DNA of 64,000 bases, taken from contig NZ_VFOO01000001.1 of NCBI RefSeq assembly GCF_006716115.1, positions 1,674,001 to 1,738,000 on the forward strand. The letters are read 5' to 3'. Below are positions 47,142 through 55,824 of this stretch, piece by piece; within the stretch, counting starts at the first letter, position 1; each line of letters begins with the position of its first letter. Origin of the DNA: Subtercola boreus (GTDB lineage: Bacteria > Actinomycetota > Actinomycetes > Actinomycetales > Microbacteriaceae). The translations under genes and the position numbers were made by a program. The notes under the pieces are model-generated. The model was not told the DNA's origin and did not search any database. It saw nothing but the letters and a program-made list of their open reading frames with translations.

Positions 47142-47381
47142 CTACAGGAAGAGAGCCCAGAAACACCGATCCATTACGACAGTTCTGCAGAAAACATTGC
47201 CCCGAACGCGCAAAGGGCCCGCCCGCACTACAAGCAGGCACGTGTGCCCCGCTTCGGTCAGCGGCGCGGCCGGTCCGGCGTGCGCCGCGGCGCCGCTGCC
47301 GAGGACCAGCGCCAGGAAGGCGGCGGCAGCAGTCAACATCTGGCTCGCGCAACGGACGGTTCGGCGATTGTTGTCTGGCAT
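47142..47381 (-). pseudogene. internally deleted paralogue remnant with run-on end
   Basis: 79 codons from ATG at 47381, 47 nt after the paralogue at 47429 ends. A signal peptide (MPDNNRRTVRCASQM...AAHAGP) is joined directly to PLTEAGHTCLLV, the second-cysteine motif of the family, so about 75 codons are missing. The frame then runs through a degenerate copy of the GC hairpin (GGCCCGCCCGCACTAC at about 47216-47231) and through paralogue C's promoter motif before reaching a stop. That strongly suggests decay, not a working gene. Confidence 0.6.
47149..47178 (-). promoter_or_regulatory. shared two-part promoter motif of paralogue C
   Basis: CGTAATG (complement of 47172-47178), exactly 16 nt, CTCTCTT (complement of 47149-47155), 37 nt before the start codon at 47112. 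After the second block the sequence continues CCTGTAGACC, as in the copy at 47952 (CCTGTAACC). Confidence 0.6.
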
Positions 47382-47428
47382 CGGGTCTCTGGCGCGTGAC
47401 TGCTGGGGAACCGGGATCACGCCGGACG

Positions 47429-47908
47429 TCACAGGCCCCCACTGTGCGACGGAGTGACAATCGTTCCGTAGAGGTATGTAGTCTGCTTACCCGATCCGCC
47501 GCTCACGAACGGGGCGGTCCAGATCACTTTCCGGTCGTCATTCGTCACAGCCTCGAAGACGCACGTGTGGCCCACTTCGTCGAGCGCCAGGCGCGCTTCG
47601 AATTCGATCTGCCGGTCGTGCACGAGGAAGGGGTAGACCATGTAGCTCCGTCCTCCGAAGCACGCCAGCGAGAACGTGAAGTCCGATGTGCTGACGCCCG
47701 GCCTGCGGCCGAAGTCGAAAGATCCTTTGAGCCGTGCGAAATCGCGATCATCGGGGCCGGGGTCCGGAACGACGAACGTCGCGATCGACTCCGTTCCTGA
47801 GACGGGAGGGGCGTCTGGACCGGCAGACGCCGACAACGGAACTCCCGTCGCGACAATCACCAGCCCGAGGATTCCCGAGACGGACAATGACAGGGGCTTG
47901 CGGGACAT
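47429..47908 (-). CDS. secreted two-cysteine GGL paralogue D
   Basis: 159 residues from ATG at 47908. Signal peptide (MSRKPLSLSVSGILGLVIVATGVPLSASAG). Mature part: TESIATFVVPDPGPDDRD, SDFTFSLACFGG (C83; CFGG replaces the CDDG of the others), LALDEVGHTCVFEA (C116), KVIWTAPFVSGG, end SHSGGL. No strong ribosome site just upstream of the ATG. Promoter motif at 47952-47981. The most divergent intact member. Confidence 0.77.
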   Translation of the reverse strand: MSRKPLSLSVSGILGLVIVATGVPLSASAGPDAPPVSGTESIATFVVPDPGPDDRDFARLKGSFDFGRRPGVSTSDFTFSLACFGGRSYMVYPFLVHDRQIEFEARLALDEVGHTCVFEAVTNDDRKVIWTAPFVSGGSGKQTTYLYGTIVTPSHSGGL

Positions 47909-47951
47909 GGCACATCCATTCTGAGGTGATGACTGAATCGTCGGTTACAGG

Positions 47952-47981
47952 AAGAGAGTCGACTTCGCCCCTTTCATTACG
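47952..47981 (-). promoter_or_regulatory. shared two-part promoter motif of paralogue D
   Basis: CGTAATG (complement of 47975-47981), 16 nt, CTCTCTT (complement of 47952-47958), 44 nt before the start codon. Unlike the other copies, the three bases after CGTAATG are AAA instead of GAT. Confidence 0.58.
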
Positions 47982-48077
47982 CGAGTTTTCTCCCAGCTAC
48001 GCCAGCCCGCCCGACTTTCCGAGAATTGCTAACGGCTGTTCCCTTTCGCCGCGCGGAGGAATACCTCCGAACGCAAA

Positions 48078-48108
48078 GGGCCCGCCCCGCGCTAAGCGAA
48101 GCGGGCCC
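48078..48108. terminator. GC hairpin H4 after paralogue E
   Basis: GGGCCCGCCCCGC-GCTAA-GCGAAGCGGGCCC, 13-bp stem with two central mismatches, about 48 nt after the stop of paralogue E. Same core GGCCCGC/GCGGGCC as H1, H2 and the hairpin behind rnj. Confidence 0.6.
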
Positions 48109-48155
48109 CCAGGGTCGGCAGTGGACAGCTCGGCGTTCTCAGCTGCAGCTCTTGC

Positions 48156-48716
48156 TCACAGCCCGCCCGTGCTGCTGACCGGTATAACGCCCGCACCGAA
48201 ATCGAGGGCGCTGGTCATCACGTCGGAGTTCGTGCTCGCAAGATAGTCATCCAGTTTTGGAGCCCCGAAGACGAGCGAGCGTCCTGCGGGGGAAGTCCCG
48301 TGAATAGTGCAGATCTTCCCCTGCTCGGAAACAGGAATGGCCCCGCCGAACCACACACCATGAAGACCCTGAGTGTCGTAACTGACGCTCACAGGCACGA
48401 CCAGTCCGTCATCACAGGTCATTGACACCCCGTAGGACCTGGAACTGTCCTCGGGGAGCCACAACAGGTTGACAATGCCGAATATCTTGAGCGGTTCGTC
48501 CGGATTGATGTAATCGCTGGGAACCACGAACGACTGGTTGGGCGAAGTGGTGACCGGCGGGGCCGTCGGTGCAGGCTCGGGGGCCTGGGGGCCCGGCTGG
48601 GGGAACGGCACGTGAACCGGGTGGGCAGAAGCCATCGATGCTCCCGAGAAGACGAGAGAGGCTGTCGCAGCGGCAATGAGACCCGCTGTCGCGAGCCGCC
48701 TGAATCTGTGGGTCAT
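48156..48716 (-). CDS. secreted two-cysteine GGL paralogue E
   Basis: 186 residues from ATG at 48716 (AGAAGGA upstream). Signal peptide with cleavage near MAS-AH (31), then a 28-residue Pro-rich linker (VPFPQPGPQAPEPAP) lacking in the others. Core: NQSFVVPSDY, SMTCDDG (C101), AIPVSEQGKICTIHG (C136), RSLVFGAPK and end SSTGGL. First gene of the array after rnj. It is closest to paralogue C (SFVVPS, CDDG, ICTIHG, AGRSLVF). Confidence 0.78.
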   Translation of the reverse strand: MTHRFRRLATAGLIAAATASLVFSGASMASAHPVHVPFPQPGPQAPEPAPTAPPVTTSPNQSFVVPSDYINPDEPLKIFGIVNLLWLPEDSSRSYGVSMTCDDGLVVPVSVSYDTQGLHGVWFGGAIPVSEQGKICTIHGTSPAGRSLVFGAPKLDDYLASTNSDVMTSALDFGAGVIPVSSTGGL

Positions 48717-48757
48717 GGAAATTTCCTTCTGTTGATGTACAAAGGCGTGGTCATCAG

Positions 48758-48787
48758 AAGAGAGTCGAGAGAGCAGGATCCATTACG
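48758..48787 (-). promoter_or_regulatory. shared two-part promoter motif of paralogue E
   Basis: CGTAATG (complement of 48781-48787), 16 nt, CTCTCTT (complement of 48758-48764), 42 nt before the start codon. GGATC follows CGTAAT as in paralogue C. Confidence 0.6.
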
Positions 48788-48840
48788 GCGGTCTTTCACA
48801 CATTCTGCTCAGTCACATCGAACGGTCAGGTTCGAAATGC

Positions 48841-48876
48841 CTGAAGGCCCACTCGCGTGTGCGAGCGGGCCTTCAG
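48841..48876. terminator. GC hairpin H5 behind rnj
   Basis: CTGAAGGCCCACTCGC-GTGT-GCGAGCGGGCCTTCAG, 16-bp stem with one mismatch, 22 nt after the rnj stop codon. It shares the GGCCCGCTCGC core with the hairpins of the paralogue array, and it probably ends the long hrcA-to-rnj gene run. Confidence 0.75.
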
Positions 48877-48898
48877 CGACACCGAAACGAGAAGCGAC

Positions 48899-50575
48899 CT
48901 ACGCCTCGATGACGACCGGCACGATCATCGGGCGGCGACGGAGCGAGGTGTTGACCCAGCGGCCGGCCGTGCGACGCACGACCTGCTGCAGGGCGTGCGT
49001 GTCGCGGGTGCCGTTGCCGACGGCCTCGGCGAGGGCCGCAGCGATCTTCGGCTTGACCTTGTCGAAGACCGAGTCGTCTTCGGCGAATCCCTTGGCGTGG
49101 ATCTCGGGACCGACCACGATGCGGCCGGTACCCGCCTCGATGACGACGATGACCGAGATGAAGCCCTCCTCGCTGAGCACGAGGCGGTCCTTCAGGTCGT
49201 CGTCTGTGACCTCGCCGACGGTCTGGCCGTCGACGTACACGAAGCCGAGGTCGTACTGGCCCACAACCGTCGCGATACCGTCGCGCAGGTCGACGACGGT
49301 GCCGTCGTCGGCGAGGATTGTGTTGCGCGCCGGGACGCCGGTCTCGATGGCGAGCTGGGCGTTCGCCACGAGGTGACGGTACTCACCGTGCACCGGCATC
49401 ACGTTCTTCGGCTTCAGGATGTTGTAGCAGTACAGCAGCTCACCGGCCGCGGCGTGACCGGAGACGTGCACCTTGGCGTTGCCCTTGTGCACGACGGTCG
49501 CACCGAGCTTGGTCAGGCCGTTGATCACGCGGTAAACCGCGTTCTCGTTGCCGGGGATGAGCGAGGAGGCGAGGATGACCGTGTCACCCGGCCCGACCTC
49601 GATCTGGTGTTCGAGGTTGGCCATGCGCGAGAGCACGGCCATCGGCTCACCCTGCGAACCGGTCGACATGTAGACGATCTTGTCGTCGGGGATGTCGTTC
49701 GCCTTCTTGAAGTCGACGAGCACGCCGTCAGGGACCTTGAGGTAGCCGAGTTCTTCGGCGATGCCCATGTTCCGCACCATGGAGCGGCCGAGCAACGCCA
49801 CGCGGCGCCCATTGGCGTGTGCGGCATCCAGAACCTGCTGCACGCGGTGCACGTGCGACGAGAAGCTCGCGACGATGACCCGGCGCGGCGCCTTCGCGAT
49901 GACGCTTTCGAGCACGGGGCCGATGGTGCGCTCCGAGGGCGTGAAGCCGGGTACGTCGGCGTTGGTCGAGTCGACGAGGAACAGGTCGACGCCGGCCTCG
50001 CCGAGCCGCGCGAAGGCACGGAGGTCGGTGATGCGGTTGTCGAGCGGGAGCTGGTCCATCTTGAAGTCGCCGGTGTGCAGCACGACTCCGGCCACCGTCT
50101 TGATGGCGACGGCCAGGGCATCCGGGATCGAGTGGTTCACGGCCACGAATTCGAGTTCGAAGGGCCCCATCTTCTCGATCTGGCCCTCTTCGACCTGGAA
50201 GGTGTACGGCTTGATGCGGTGCTCTTTGAGCTTCGCCTCGACGAGGGCGAGCGTCAGGCCCGATCCGATCAGGGGGATGTCGTTCTTGAGGCGCAGCAGG
50301 TAGGGAACCGCTCCGATGTGGTCTTCGTGACCGTGGGTGAGCACGATGCCGACCACGTCGTGCAGGCGGTTCTTGACGAGCGAGAAGTCGGGCAGGATCA
50401 GGTCGACGCCGGGCTGGGTCTCTTCGGGGAAGAGCACTCCGCAGTCGACGATCAGCAGCTTGCCGTTGATCTCGAAGACGGTCATGTTGCGGCCGATCTC
50501 GCCGAGGCCGCCGATCGGGATGACCCGCAGGGTGTCCTTCTCAAGGGGACGGGGTTCGTATGACGTGTTGGGCAT
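48899..50575 (-). CDS. rnj: ribonuclease J
   Basis: Beta-CASP metallo-beta-lactamase RNase with 5'-3' exo and endo activity in mRNA decay and rRNA maturation. 558 residues from ATG at 50575 with AGGAGGG upstream. Zinc motif HGHEDHIG near 83, further metal ligands in HTGDFKMDQ and PVHGEYRHL; the RNase J C-terminal domain ends RRPMIVPVVIEA. Upstream dapA is 44 nt away, a common actinobacterial pair. Confidence 0.97.
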   Translation of the reverse strand: MPNTSYEPRPLEKDTLRVIPIGGLGEIGRNMTVFEINGKLLIVDCGVLFPEETQPGVDLILPDFSLVKNRLHDVVGIVLTHGHEDHIGAVPYLLRLKNDIPLIGSGLTLALVEAKLKEHRIKPYTFQVEEGQIEKMGPFELEFVAVNHSIPDALAVAIKTVAGVVLHTGDFKMDQLPLDNRITDLRAFARLGEAGVDLFLVDSTNADVPGFTPSERTIGPVLESVIAKAPRRVIVASFSSHVHRVQQVLDAAHANGRRVALLGRSMVRNMGIAEELGYLKVPDGVLVDFKKANDIPDDKIVYMSTGSQGEPMAVLSRMANLEHQIEVGPGDTVILASSLIPGNENAVYRVINGLTKLGATVVHKGNAKVHVSGHAAAGELLYCYNILKPKNVMPVHGEYRHLVANAQLAIETGVPARNTILADDGTVVDLRDGIATVVGQYDLGFVYVDGQTVGEVTDDDLKDRLVLSEEGFISVIVVIEAGTGRIVVGPEIHAKGFAEDDSVFDKVKPKIAAALAEAVGNGTRDTHALQQVVRRTAGRWVNTSLRRRPMIVPVVIEA

Positions 50576-50619
50576 ATGCCCTCCTAAAGTGTGTGTTGAG
50601 TTGTGAGAAGCGCCGCGTT

Positions 50620-51603
50620 CTAGCGGGTCGTGCCAGGAATCTTGGGCAGCGCGCCACCGGCGGCTGCGTTTCTGTCGGGTCGGAAGTTGGTGAAGCTGAC
50701 CCCGGGGATGCTCCGCACGAGGTCGATCTCGTCTTCGATCTTCGCGGCCTCCCACTCTTCGGGGCCGACGAGCGGGAGCCGCACGCGCGGGCTCGAGATG
50801 CGGCCGAGGCCGTGCAGGATGTACTTCACCGCGACCGTGCCGGGCACGTGCGTCATCGTCGCCCGTACGAGCGGCTCGAGCGCCTGGTGCATCTTCGTGG
50901 CCGTGGTGAGGTCGCCCGCGTTCACGGCATCGATCATGATGCGGTACGGCCGGGCCGCGATGTTGTTGGTCACGCCGATGAGGCCCGTCGCGCCGATCGA
51001 GAGCGCAGGCAGCACGTTGGAGTCGTCGCCCGAAAAGTACATCAGGTCGGTCTGGTTCAACACCCGGCTGACCTCGCTGAAGTCGCCCTTCGCGTCTTTG
51101 ATGGCAAGGATGTTGGGGTGCTTCGCCGCGCGCAGGATGGTGTCGTACGTGATGGGGATGCCCGTACGCCCGGGGATGTCGTACAGGATGACCGGCAGAT
51201 CGGTCGCGTCCGCGATCATCCGGAAGTGCGTCAGCACACCTGCAGGGGTGGGCTTGTTATAGTACGGAGTGACGACGAGGTTGCCGTCGGCGCCGGCCTT
51301 CTCGCTCTGTTTGGCGAGCTGCATGGCGTGCGCGGTCTCGTTCGAGCCACCGCCTGTGATGATCTTGGCGCGGCCGTCGGCCACCGACTTGCCGACCTCG
51401 ACGAGCCGGACCTTCTCAGCGTCGGTGAGGGTGGATGTCTCACCCGTCGTGCCCGTGACGACGATGCCGTCGGCACCATCGGTGATCACGGTGTCGATGT
51501 GCTTCTCGACGCTGGCCCAGTCGACTTCGCCGTCGGCGGTGAACGGGGTGACCAGGGCGACGAGCACCTGGCCGAACGGGTTCTCGGGGTTCGTTGCAGC
51601 CAC
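50620..51603 (-). CDS. dapA: 4-hydroxy-tetrahydrodipicolinate synthase
   Basis: First committed step of diaminopimelate/lysine synthesis: condenses pyruvate and aspartate semialdehyde. 327 residues, about 30 more than E. coli because of a Pro/Asn/Arg tail. TIM-barrel marks: GTTGETSTL, VTPYYNKP with the catalytic tyrosine, YDIPGRTG, and the Schiff-base lysine in LAIKDAKGD near 175. GTG start. Confidence 0.97.
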   Translation of the reverse strand: MAATNPENPFGQVLVALVTPFTADGEVDWASVEKHIDTVITDGADGIVVTGTTGETSTLTDAEKVRLVEVGKSVADGRAKIITGGGSNETAHAMQLAKQSEKAGADGNLVVTPYYNKPTPAGVLTHFRMIADATDLPVILYDIPGRTGIPITYDTILRAAKHPNILAIKDAKGDFSEVSRVLNQTDLMYFSGDDSNVLPALSIGATGLIGVTNNIAARPYRIMIDAVNAGDLTTATKMHQALEPLVRATMTHVPGTVAVKYILHGLGRISSPRVRLPLVGPEEWEAAKIEDEIDLVRSIPGVSFTNFRPDRNAAAGGALPKIPGTTR

Positions 51604-51649
51604 GCTTACAGGTTAGCGGTCAATGCGGGCGTGTCGCGTCGCAGGGACC

Positions 51650-52564
51650 TCAGAAGCCGAGCCTGCCCAGCTGTTTGGCATCCCGCTGCCATTCTTTGGC
51701 GACCTTGACGCGGATGCTGAGGAACACCTGCTTGCCGACGAGCGGCTCGATGGAGGCCCGGGCCCGCGCCCCGACCTCACCGAGGCGGCCTCCCGACTTG
51801 CCGATGATGATGCCCTTCTGGCTGTCGCGCTCGACGAACAGGTTCGCGTAGATCTCCACGAGGTCGCGGTCGTCCCGCTCGATCATGTCGTCGATGGTCA
51901 CCGCGATGGAGTGCGGGAGTTCATCCTGCACCCCTTCGAGCGCCGCCTCGCGGATCAGCTCGGAGATGCGCGCCTCGAGGCCTTCGTCGGTGGTCTGGTC
52001 GTCGGGGTAGAGCTTCTCTGAGCGGGGCAGGAGTTTGATCAGCTCGGCGGTGAGAATGTCGAGCTGCAGGTTGCTGGTCGCGGAGATCGGGATGATCGCC
52101 TCCCACGGGCGGAGCTCCGAGATCGCCAGCAGCTGTTCGGCGACGGCGGGGCGGGAGGCCGCGTCGATCTTGGTGACGATCGCGACCTTCTTGGCCTTCG
52201 GAAAAGCGTCGAGCTGCTCGTTGATGAACCGGTCGCCCGGCCCCAGCTTCTCGTCGGCCGGGACGCAGAACCCGATCACGTCGACGTCGCCGAGCGTCGA
52301 CTGCACGACAGCGTTCAACCGCTCGCCGAGGAGGGTGCGCGGGCGGTGCATACCGGGGGTGTCGACGAGGATGAGCTGGCCGTCGGGCCGGTGCACCACG
52401 CCACGGATGGCGCGGCGGGTCGTCTGCGGCTTCGACGAGGTGATGGCGATCTTCTCGCCGACGAGGGCGTTGGTCAGTGTCGACTTGCCGACGTTCGGCC
52501 TGCCGACGAAGGAGATGAACCCTGCGCGGAAGTCGGGGTCGGTGACGATGTCGGAGCCGATCAT
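51650..52564 (-). CDS. era: GTPase Era
   Basis: Ribosome assembly GTPase that binds the 3' end of 16S rRNA. 304 residues. G1 GRPNVGKST, G3 DTPGM, G4 TKID, and a C-terminal KH domain (KGIIIGKSGGRLGEVGARARASIEPLVGKQVFL). Overlaps the CBS gene by 4 nt (ATGA). Confidence 0.97.
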   Translation of the reverse strand: MIGSDIVTDPDFRAGFISFVGRPNVGKSTLTNALVGEKIAITSSKPQTTRRAIRGVVHRPDGQLILVDTPGMHRPRTLLGERLNAVVQSTLGDVDVIGFCVPADEKLGPGDRFINEQLDAFPKAKKVAIVTKIDAASRPAVAEQLLAISELRPWEAIIPISATSNLQLDILTAELIKLLPRSEKLYPDDQTTDEGLEARISELIREAALEGVQDELPHSIAVTIDDMIERDDRDLVEIYANLFVERDSQKGIIIGKSGGRLGEVGARARASIEPLVGKQVFLSIRVKVAKEWQRDAKQLGRLGF

Positions 52565-53871
52565 CGGGGGTCCTTTTCGATGGGGGTGAGCGAGGGAGAG
52601 GAGGGGGCTTCGGCATCGCGGCTGACCAGCACGGTGCTGATGCGCCGGCGTCGGTCGGTGCGTTCCGCGGTGAGGGTGAGGCCGGCGACGTGGGCGACGG
52701 AGCCCGGAACCGGAAGTCGGCCGAGGGCCTTGCCGAGCAGCCCGCCGACGGAGTCGACGTCGTCGTCGTCGAGTTCGAGGCCGAAGAGTTCGCCGAGTTC
52801 GTCGACAGCCAGCCGGGCGCTGACCCGGTACTCGCCGAACGCGAGCTCCTCGACTTCGACGTTCTCCCGGTCGTACTCGTCGGAGATGTCGCCGACGAGC
52901 TCTTCGATGAGGTCTTCCATGGTGACGAGACCGGCGATCCCGCCGTACTCGTCGACCACCATGGCGAGGTGGTTCGATTCGAGCTGCATCTGGCGGAGCG
53001 TGTCGTCGACCTTCTTCGACTCCGGAATGAACAGGGCCGGCCGCGCGAGGCTGTCGGCGGTGACGATGTCAACCTGCTTCGGCTTCTCGTATGTGAGCCG
53101 CGCGGCATCGCGGAGGTAGAGCACGCCGATGATCTCGTCGACGCTGCCCTGCACCACGGGCATCCGGCTGACCCCCCGGCTGAGGAAGAGGCCCATGCTC
53201 TGGCCCACGGAGGCATCGTGCTCGACGGTCACCATGTCGGTGCGTGGCAGCATCACCTCACGCACCACTGTGTCGTTGAACTCGATGATCGAGTGGATGA
53301 GCTCCCGGTCGTCTTCCTCGAGGACGTCGAGCTCGGTGGCCTCATCGACCATGCTGAGCAACTGCTCCTCCGATGAGAACGAGGCGGAGCGCACCCGGCC
53401 GGGTGTCACCCGGTTGCCGATGAGCACCAGGGCGTTCGCCACCGGGCCGAGCAGCACCCGCAGGAAGTGCACCGGCAGGGCGCTGACCACGAGCACTCCC
53501 CGTGCGTGCACCCGGCCGACGCTCCGCGGGCTCGATCCGACGAGCACGAACGACACGCCGGTCATGATGAGGATGGCGAGCAACAGCGCGACCCAGATCT
53601 GTTCGAAGGTCGCTGAGAGAGCGATCGTCACCAGCACGGCAGCGGATGTCTCGGCCACGACCCGCACGAAGTTGACGACGTTGATGTGCGCGCCGGTGTC
53701 TTCGGCGATCGCCCGGATCGACCGTTTCGACCGGGCGCGTTCCGCGAGGTCGAGGATGTCTGCGCGCGAGAGCGAGGCCATCGCCGAGTCTGCCGACGCG
53801 AAGAAGCCGCCGAGGGCGACCAGCACCAGCGCGATCGCGATGAACGGGCCGACAGAGGGGAGAGTGGTCAT
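52561..53871 (-). CDS. CNNM/CorC-type membrane protein with CBS pair
   Basis: 436 residues. N-terminal DUF21 membrane domain with three to four helices ([54 protein letters not shown]), then two CBS domains ([52 protein letters not shown]) and a CorC/HlyC C-terminal domain ([19 protein letters not shown]). Such proteins are linked to Mg2+ or Co2+ movement, though older names call them hemolysins. It overlaps era and ybeY by 4 nt. Confidence 0.92.
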   Translation of the reverse strand: MTTLPSVGPFIAIALVLVALGGFFASADSAMASLSRADILDLAERARSKRSIRAIAEDTGAHINVVNFVRVVAETSAAVLVTIALSATFEQIWVALLLAILIMTGVSFVLVGSSPRSVGRVHARGVLVVSALPVHFLRVLLGPVANALVLIGNRVTPGRVRSASFSSEEQLLSMVDEATELDVLEEDDRELIHSIIEFNDTVVREVMLPRTDMVTVEHDASVGQSMGLFLSRGVSRMPVVQGSVDEIIGVLYLRDAARLTYEKPKQVDIVTADSLARPALFIPESKKVDDTLRQMQLESNHLAMVVDEYGGIAGLVTMEDLIEELVGDISDEYDRENVEVEELAFGEYRVSARLAVDELGELFGLELDDDDVDSVGGLLGKALGRLPVPGSVAHVAGLTLTAERTDRRRRISTVLVSRDAEAPSSPSLTPIEKDPR

Positions 53872-54335
53872 GTGCGGCGGCGGCGCTCCTTCATGGCGAA
53901 TCCGACGAGGATGTCGCCCTGGATTCCGAACATCTCTTTCTCTTCGTCAGGTTCTGCGTGGTCGAAACCGAGCAGGTGGAGGATGCCGTGGGTCGTCAGC
54001 AGCAGCAGCTCTTCGAGGGTCGAGTGGCCGGCGGTCTGCGCCTGGCCCTCGGCGACCTGCGGGCAGAGCACGACGTCGCCGAGAAGACCGGCCGGGGTCG
54101 GTGCCTCTTCGGTGCCGGGACGCAGTTCGTCCATCGGGAAGCTGAGCACGTCGGTGGGGCCGGGTTCGTCCATCCACTGCACGTGCAACTGTTCCATCGC
54201 GGCCTCGTCGACCAACACGATCGCCAGCTCGGCGTCGGGATGCACGTGCATCTGCTCGAGCGCGTACGACGACAACCGCAACAACGCGTTCTCGTCGACC
54301 GGGATCGACGACTCGTTGTTCACTTCGATGCTCAT
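53868..54335 (-). CDS. ybeY: endoribonuclease YbeY
   Basis: Zinc-dependent RNase in 16S rRNA maturation and 70S quality control. 155 residues. The metal signature H-G-x-L-H-L-x-G-x-D-H is [14 protein letters not shown] near 118-130. DVLSFPMDE is also typical. Overlaps phoH and the CBS gene by 4 nt each. Confidence 0.97.
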   Translation of the reverse strand: MSIEVNNESSIPVDENALLRLSSYALEQMHVHPDAELAIVLVDEAAMEQLHVQWMDEPGPTDVLSFPMDELRPGTEEAPTPAGLLGDVVLCPQVAEGQAQTAGHSTLEELLLLTTHGILHLLGFDHAEPDEEKEMFGIQGDILVGFAMKERRRRT

Positions 54336-55354
54336 GCGCGTTCTCCTCGCCGGGCTGCGGCGCTGTCTCGTTTGGCCAACTGGATCTGGTCGTACTTGGT
54401 GTAGGCGTCGACGATCTGGCCCACCAGGGTGTGCCGCACGACGTCTTCACTGGTCAGCGTAGCGAAGTGGATGTCCTCGATCCCGTCGAGCACGCCGCGG
54501 ACGACCTGCAGGCCACTCGTTCCGAGGGGCAGGTCGATCTGCGTGATGTCGCCGGTCACGACCATCCGTGAACCGAAACCGAGCCGGGTGAGGAACATCT
54601 TCATCTGCTCGGGCGTCGTGTTCTGTGCCTCGTCGAGCACGATGAACGAGTCGTTGAGCGTTCGGCCCCGCATGTAGGCGAGCGGAGCGACCTCGATGGT
54701 GCCCGTCGCCATCAGCTTCGGCACGATCTCGGGGTCCAGCATTTCGTTCAGCGCGTCGAAGAGCGGCCGGAGGTACGGGTCGATCTTGTCGGTCAGGGAG
54801 CCGGGCAGGTAGCCGAGCCGTTCGCCGGCCTCGACCGCCGGTCGGGTCAGGATGATGCGGTTGACCTCTTTGCGCTGCAGCGCCTGCACGGCCTTGGCCA
54901 TCGCCAGATAGGTCTTGCCCGTTCCCGCCGGGCCGATACCGAAGACGATCGTGTTCTCGTCGATCGCGTCGACGTACTTCTTCTGGCCGAGCGTCTTCGC
55001 GCGCACCGTCTTGCCTCGGCTGGAGACGATGGGCTCGCCGAGCGCCGCCGACGGCGACATCGAGCTGCCCGCATCGAGCATGCGCGCCGAGGCCGTGACC
55101 TCGATCTCGGTGAGCTCCTCGTTGCCGTTCCGCACCATCTCGACGAGTTCGTCGACGAGCCGGCGAGCCGCTTCGACGTCGGTGTTCGGCCCCTGCAGGG
55201 TGATCTGGTTGCCCCGCACATGGATGCTCACGGCCGGGTACTGCTTCTCGACCAGGGTGACCAACCGGTCTTGGGGGCCGAGCAGGCGCACCATCGCCAG
55301 GCCGTCGACCTGGATGACGGCATCGGAGGTGGTGGTGTTCTCAGAACGTGGCAA
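54332..55354 (-). CDS. phoH: PhoH family ATPase
   Basis: Predicted RNA-associated ATPase that always travels with ybeY. 340 residues from TTG at 55354, preceded by AGGAAGG at proper spacing; the start lies 14 nt inside the HIT gene. N-terminal KH-like part to about 110; Walker [12 protein letters not shown] near 137; [11 protein letters not shown] Walker [13 protein letters not shown]. The longer frame with an ATG further upstream lies entirely within the HIT gene and is rejected. Confidence 0.94.
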   Translation of the reverse strand: MPRSENTTTSDAVIQVDGLAMVRLLGPQDRLVTLVEKQYPAVSIHVRGNQITLQGPNTDVEAARRLVDELVEMVRNGNEELTEIEVTASARMLDAGSSMSPSAALGEPIVSSRGKTVRAKTLGQKKYVDAIDENTIVFGIGPAGTGKTYLAMAKAVQALQRKEVNRIILTRPAVEAGERLGYLPGSLTDKIDPYLRPLFDALNEMLDPEIVPKLMATGTIEVAPLAYMRGRTLNDSFIVLDEAQNTTPEQMKMFLTRLGFGSRMVVTGDITQIDLPLGTSGLQVVRGVLDGIEDIHFATLTSEDVVRHTLVGQIVDAYTKYDQIQLAKRDSAAARRGERA

Positions 55355-55706
55355 GTGAACCTTCCTGGAGATCGCCCGACAGAACGTGGGCATGGACGTG
55401 GAAAACGGTCTGGCCGGCTCCGGCGCCGGTGTTGAAGATGAGGCGGAAGTCACCGTCGGAGTGCTCGGCGGCCAGCTGGTTCGCAACCTCCACGACCTCT
55501 GCGAGGAGACCCGGGTCGCCCGCTGCCAGCTCGACGACGTTCGCGTACTGCTCGGTCTTCGGCACGACGAGCAGGTGCACCGGTGCCTTCGGAGCGATGT
55601 CGGTGAAGGCGATGACACGGTCGGTCTCGGCGACGATGGTGGCGGGGATCTCCCTCCGCACGATGCGGGTGAAGATCGACGGCTCTGGGGTCTCTGGCAT
55701 GCTCAC
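55341..55706 (-). CDS. HIT family hydrolase/transferase
   Basis: 121 residues. Histidine-triad motif HVHAHVL near 103 (H-x-H-x-H), with GAGAGQTVFHVHAHV before it and SIFTRIVRREIPATIVAETDRVIAFTDIAPKAPVHLLVVPK at the N terminus, the Hint/PKCI branch. These act on nucleoside phosphoramidates. GTG start; ATG at codon 3 is possible. The 3' end overlaps the phoH start. Confidence 0.94.
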   Translation of the reverse strand: MSMPETPEPSIFTRIVRREIPATIVAETDRVIAFTDIAPKAPVHLLVVPKTEQYANVVELAAGDPGLLAEVVEVANQLAAEHSDGDFRLIFNTGAGAGQTVFHVHAHVLSGDLQEGSLATF

Positions 55707-55824
55707 ATCTTAAGCCGGGCCACTGACAACGGGCCGGGCCTTCTGCTGTGGGCGTAGCGCGGATCGCGCGGCCGGGGCGGGCGGCGCGGTCGGGCAGCCG
55801 ACACGGTCGTGGCAGCCGGCGCGG

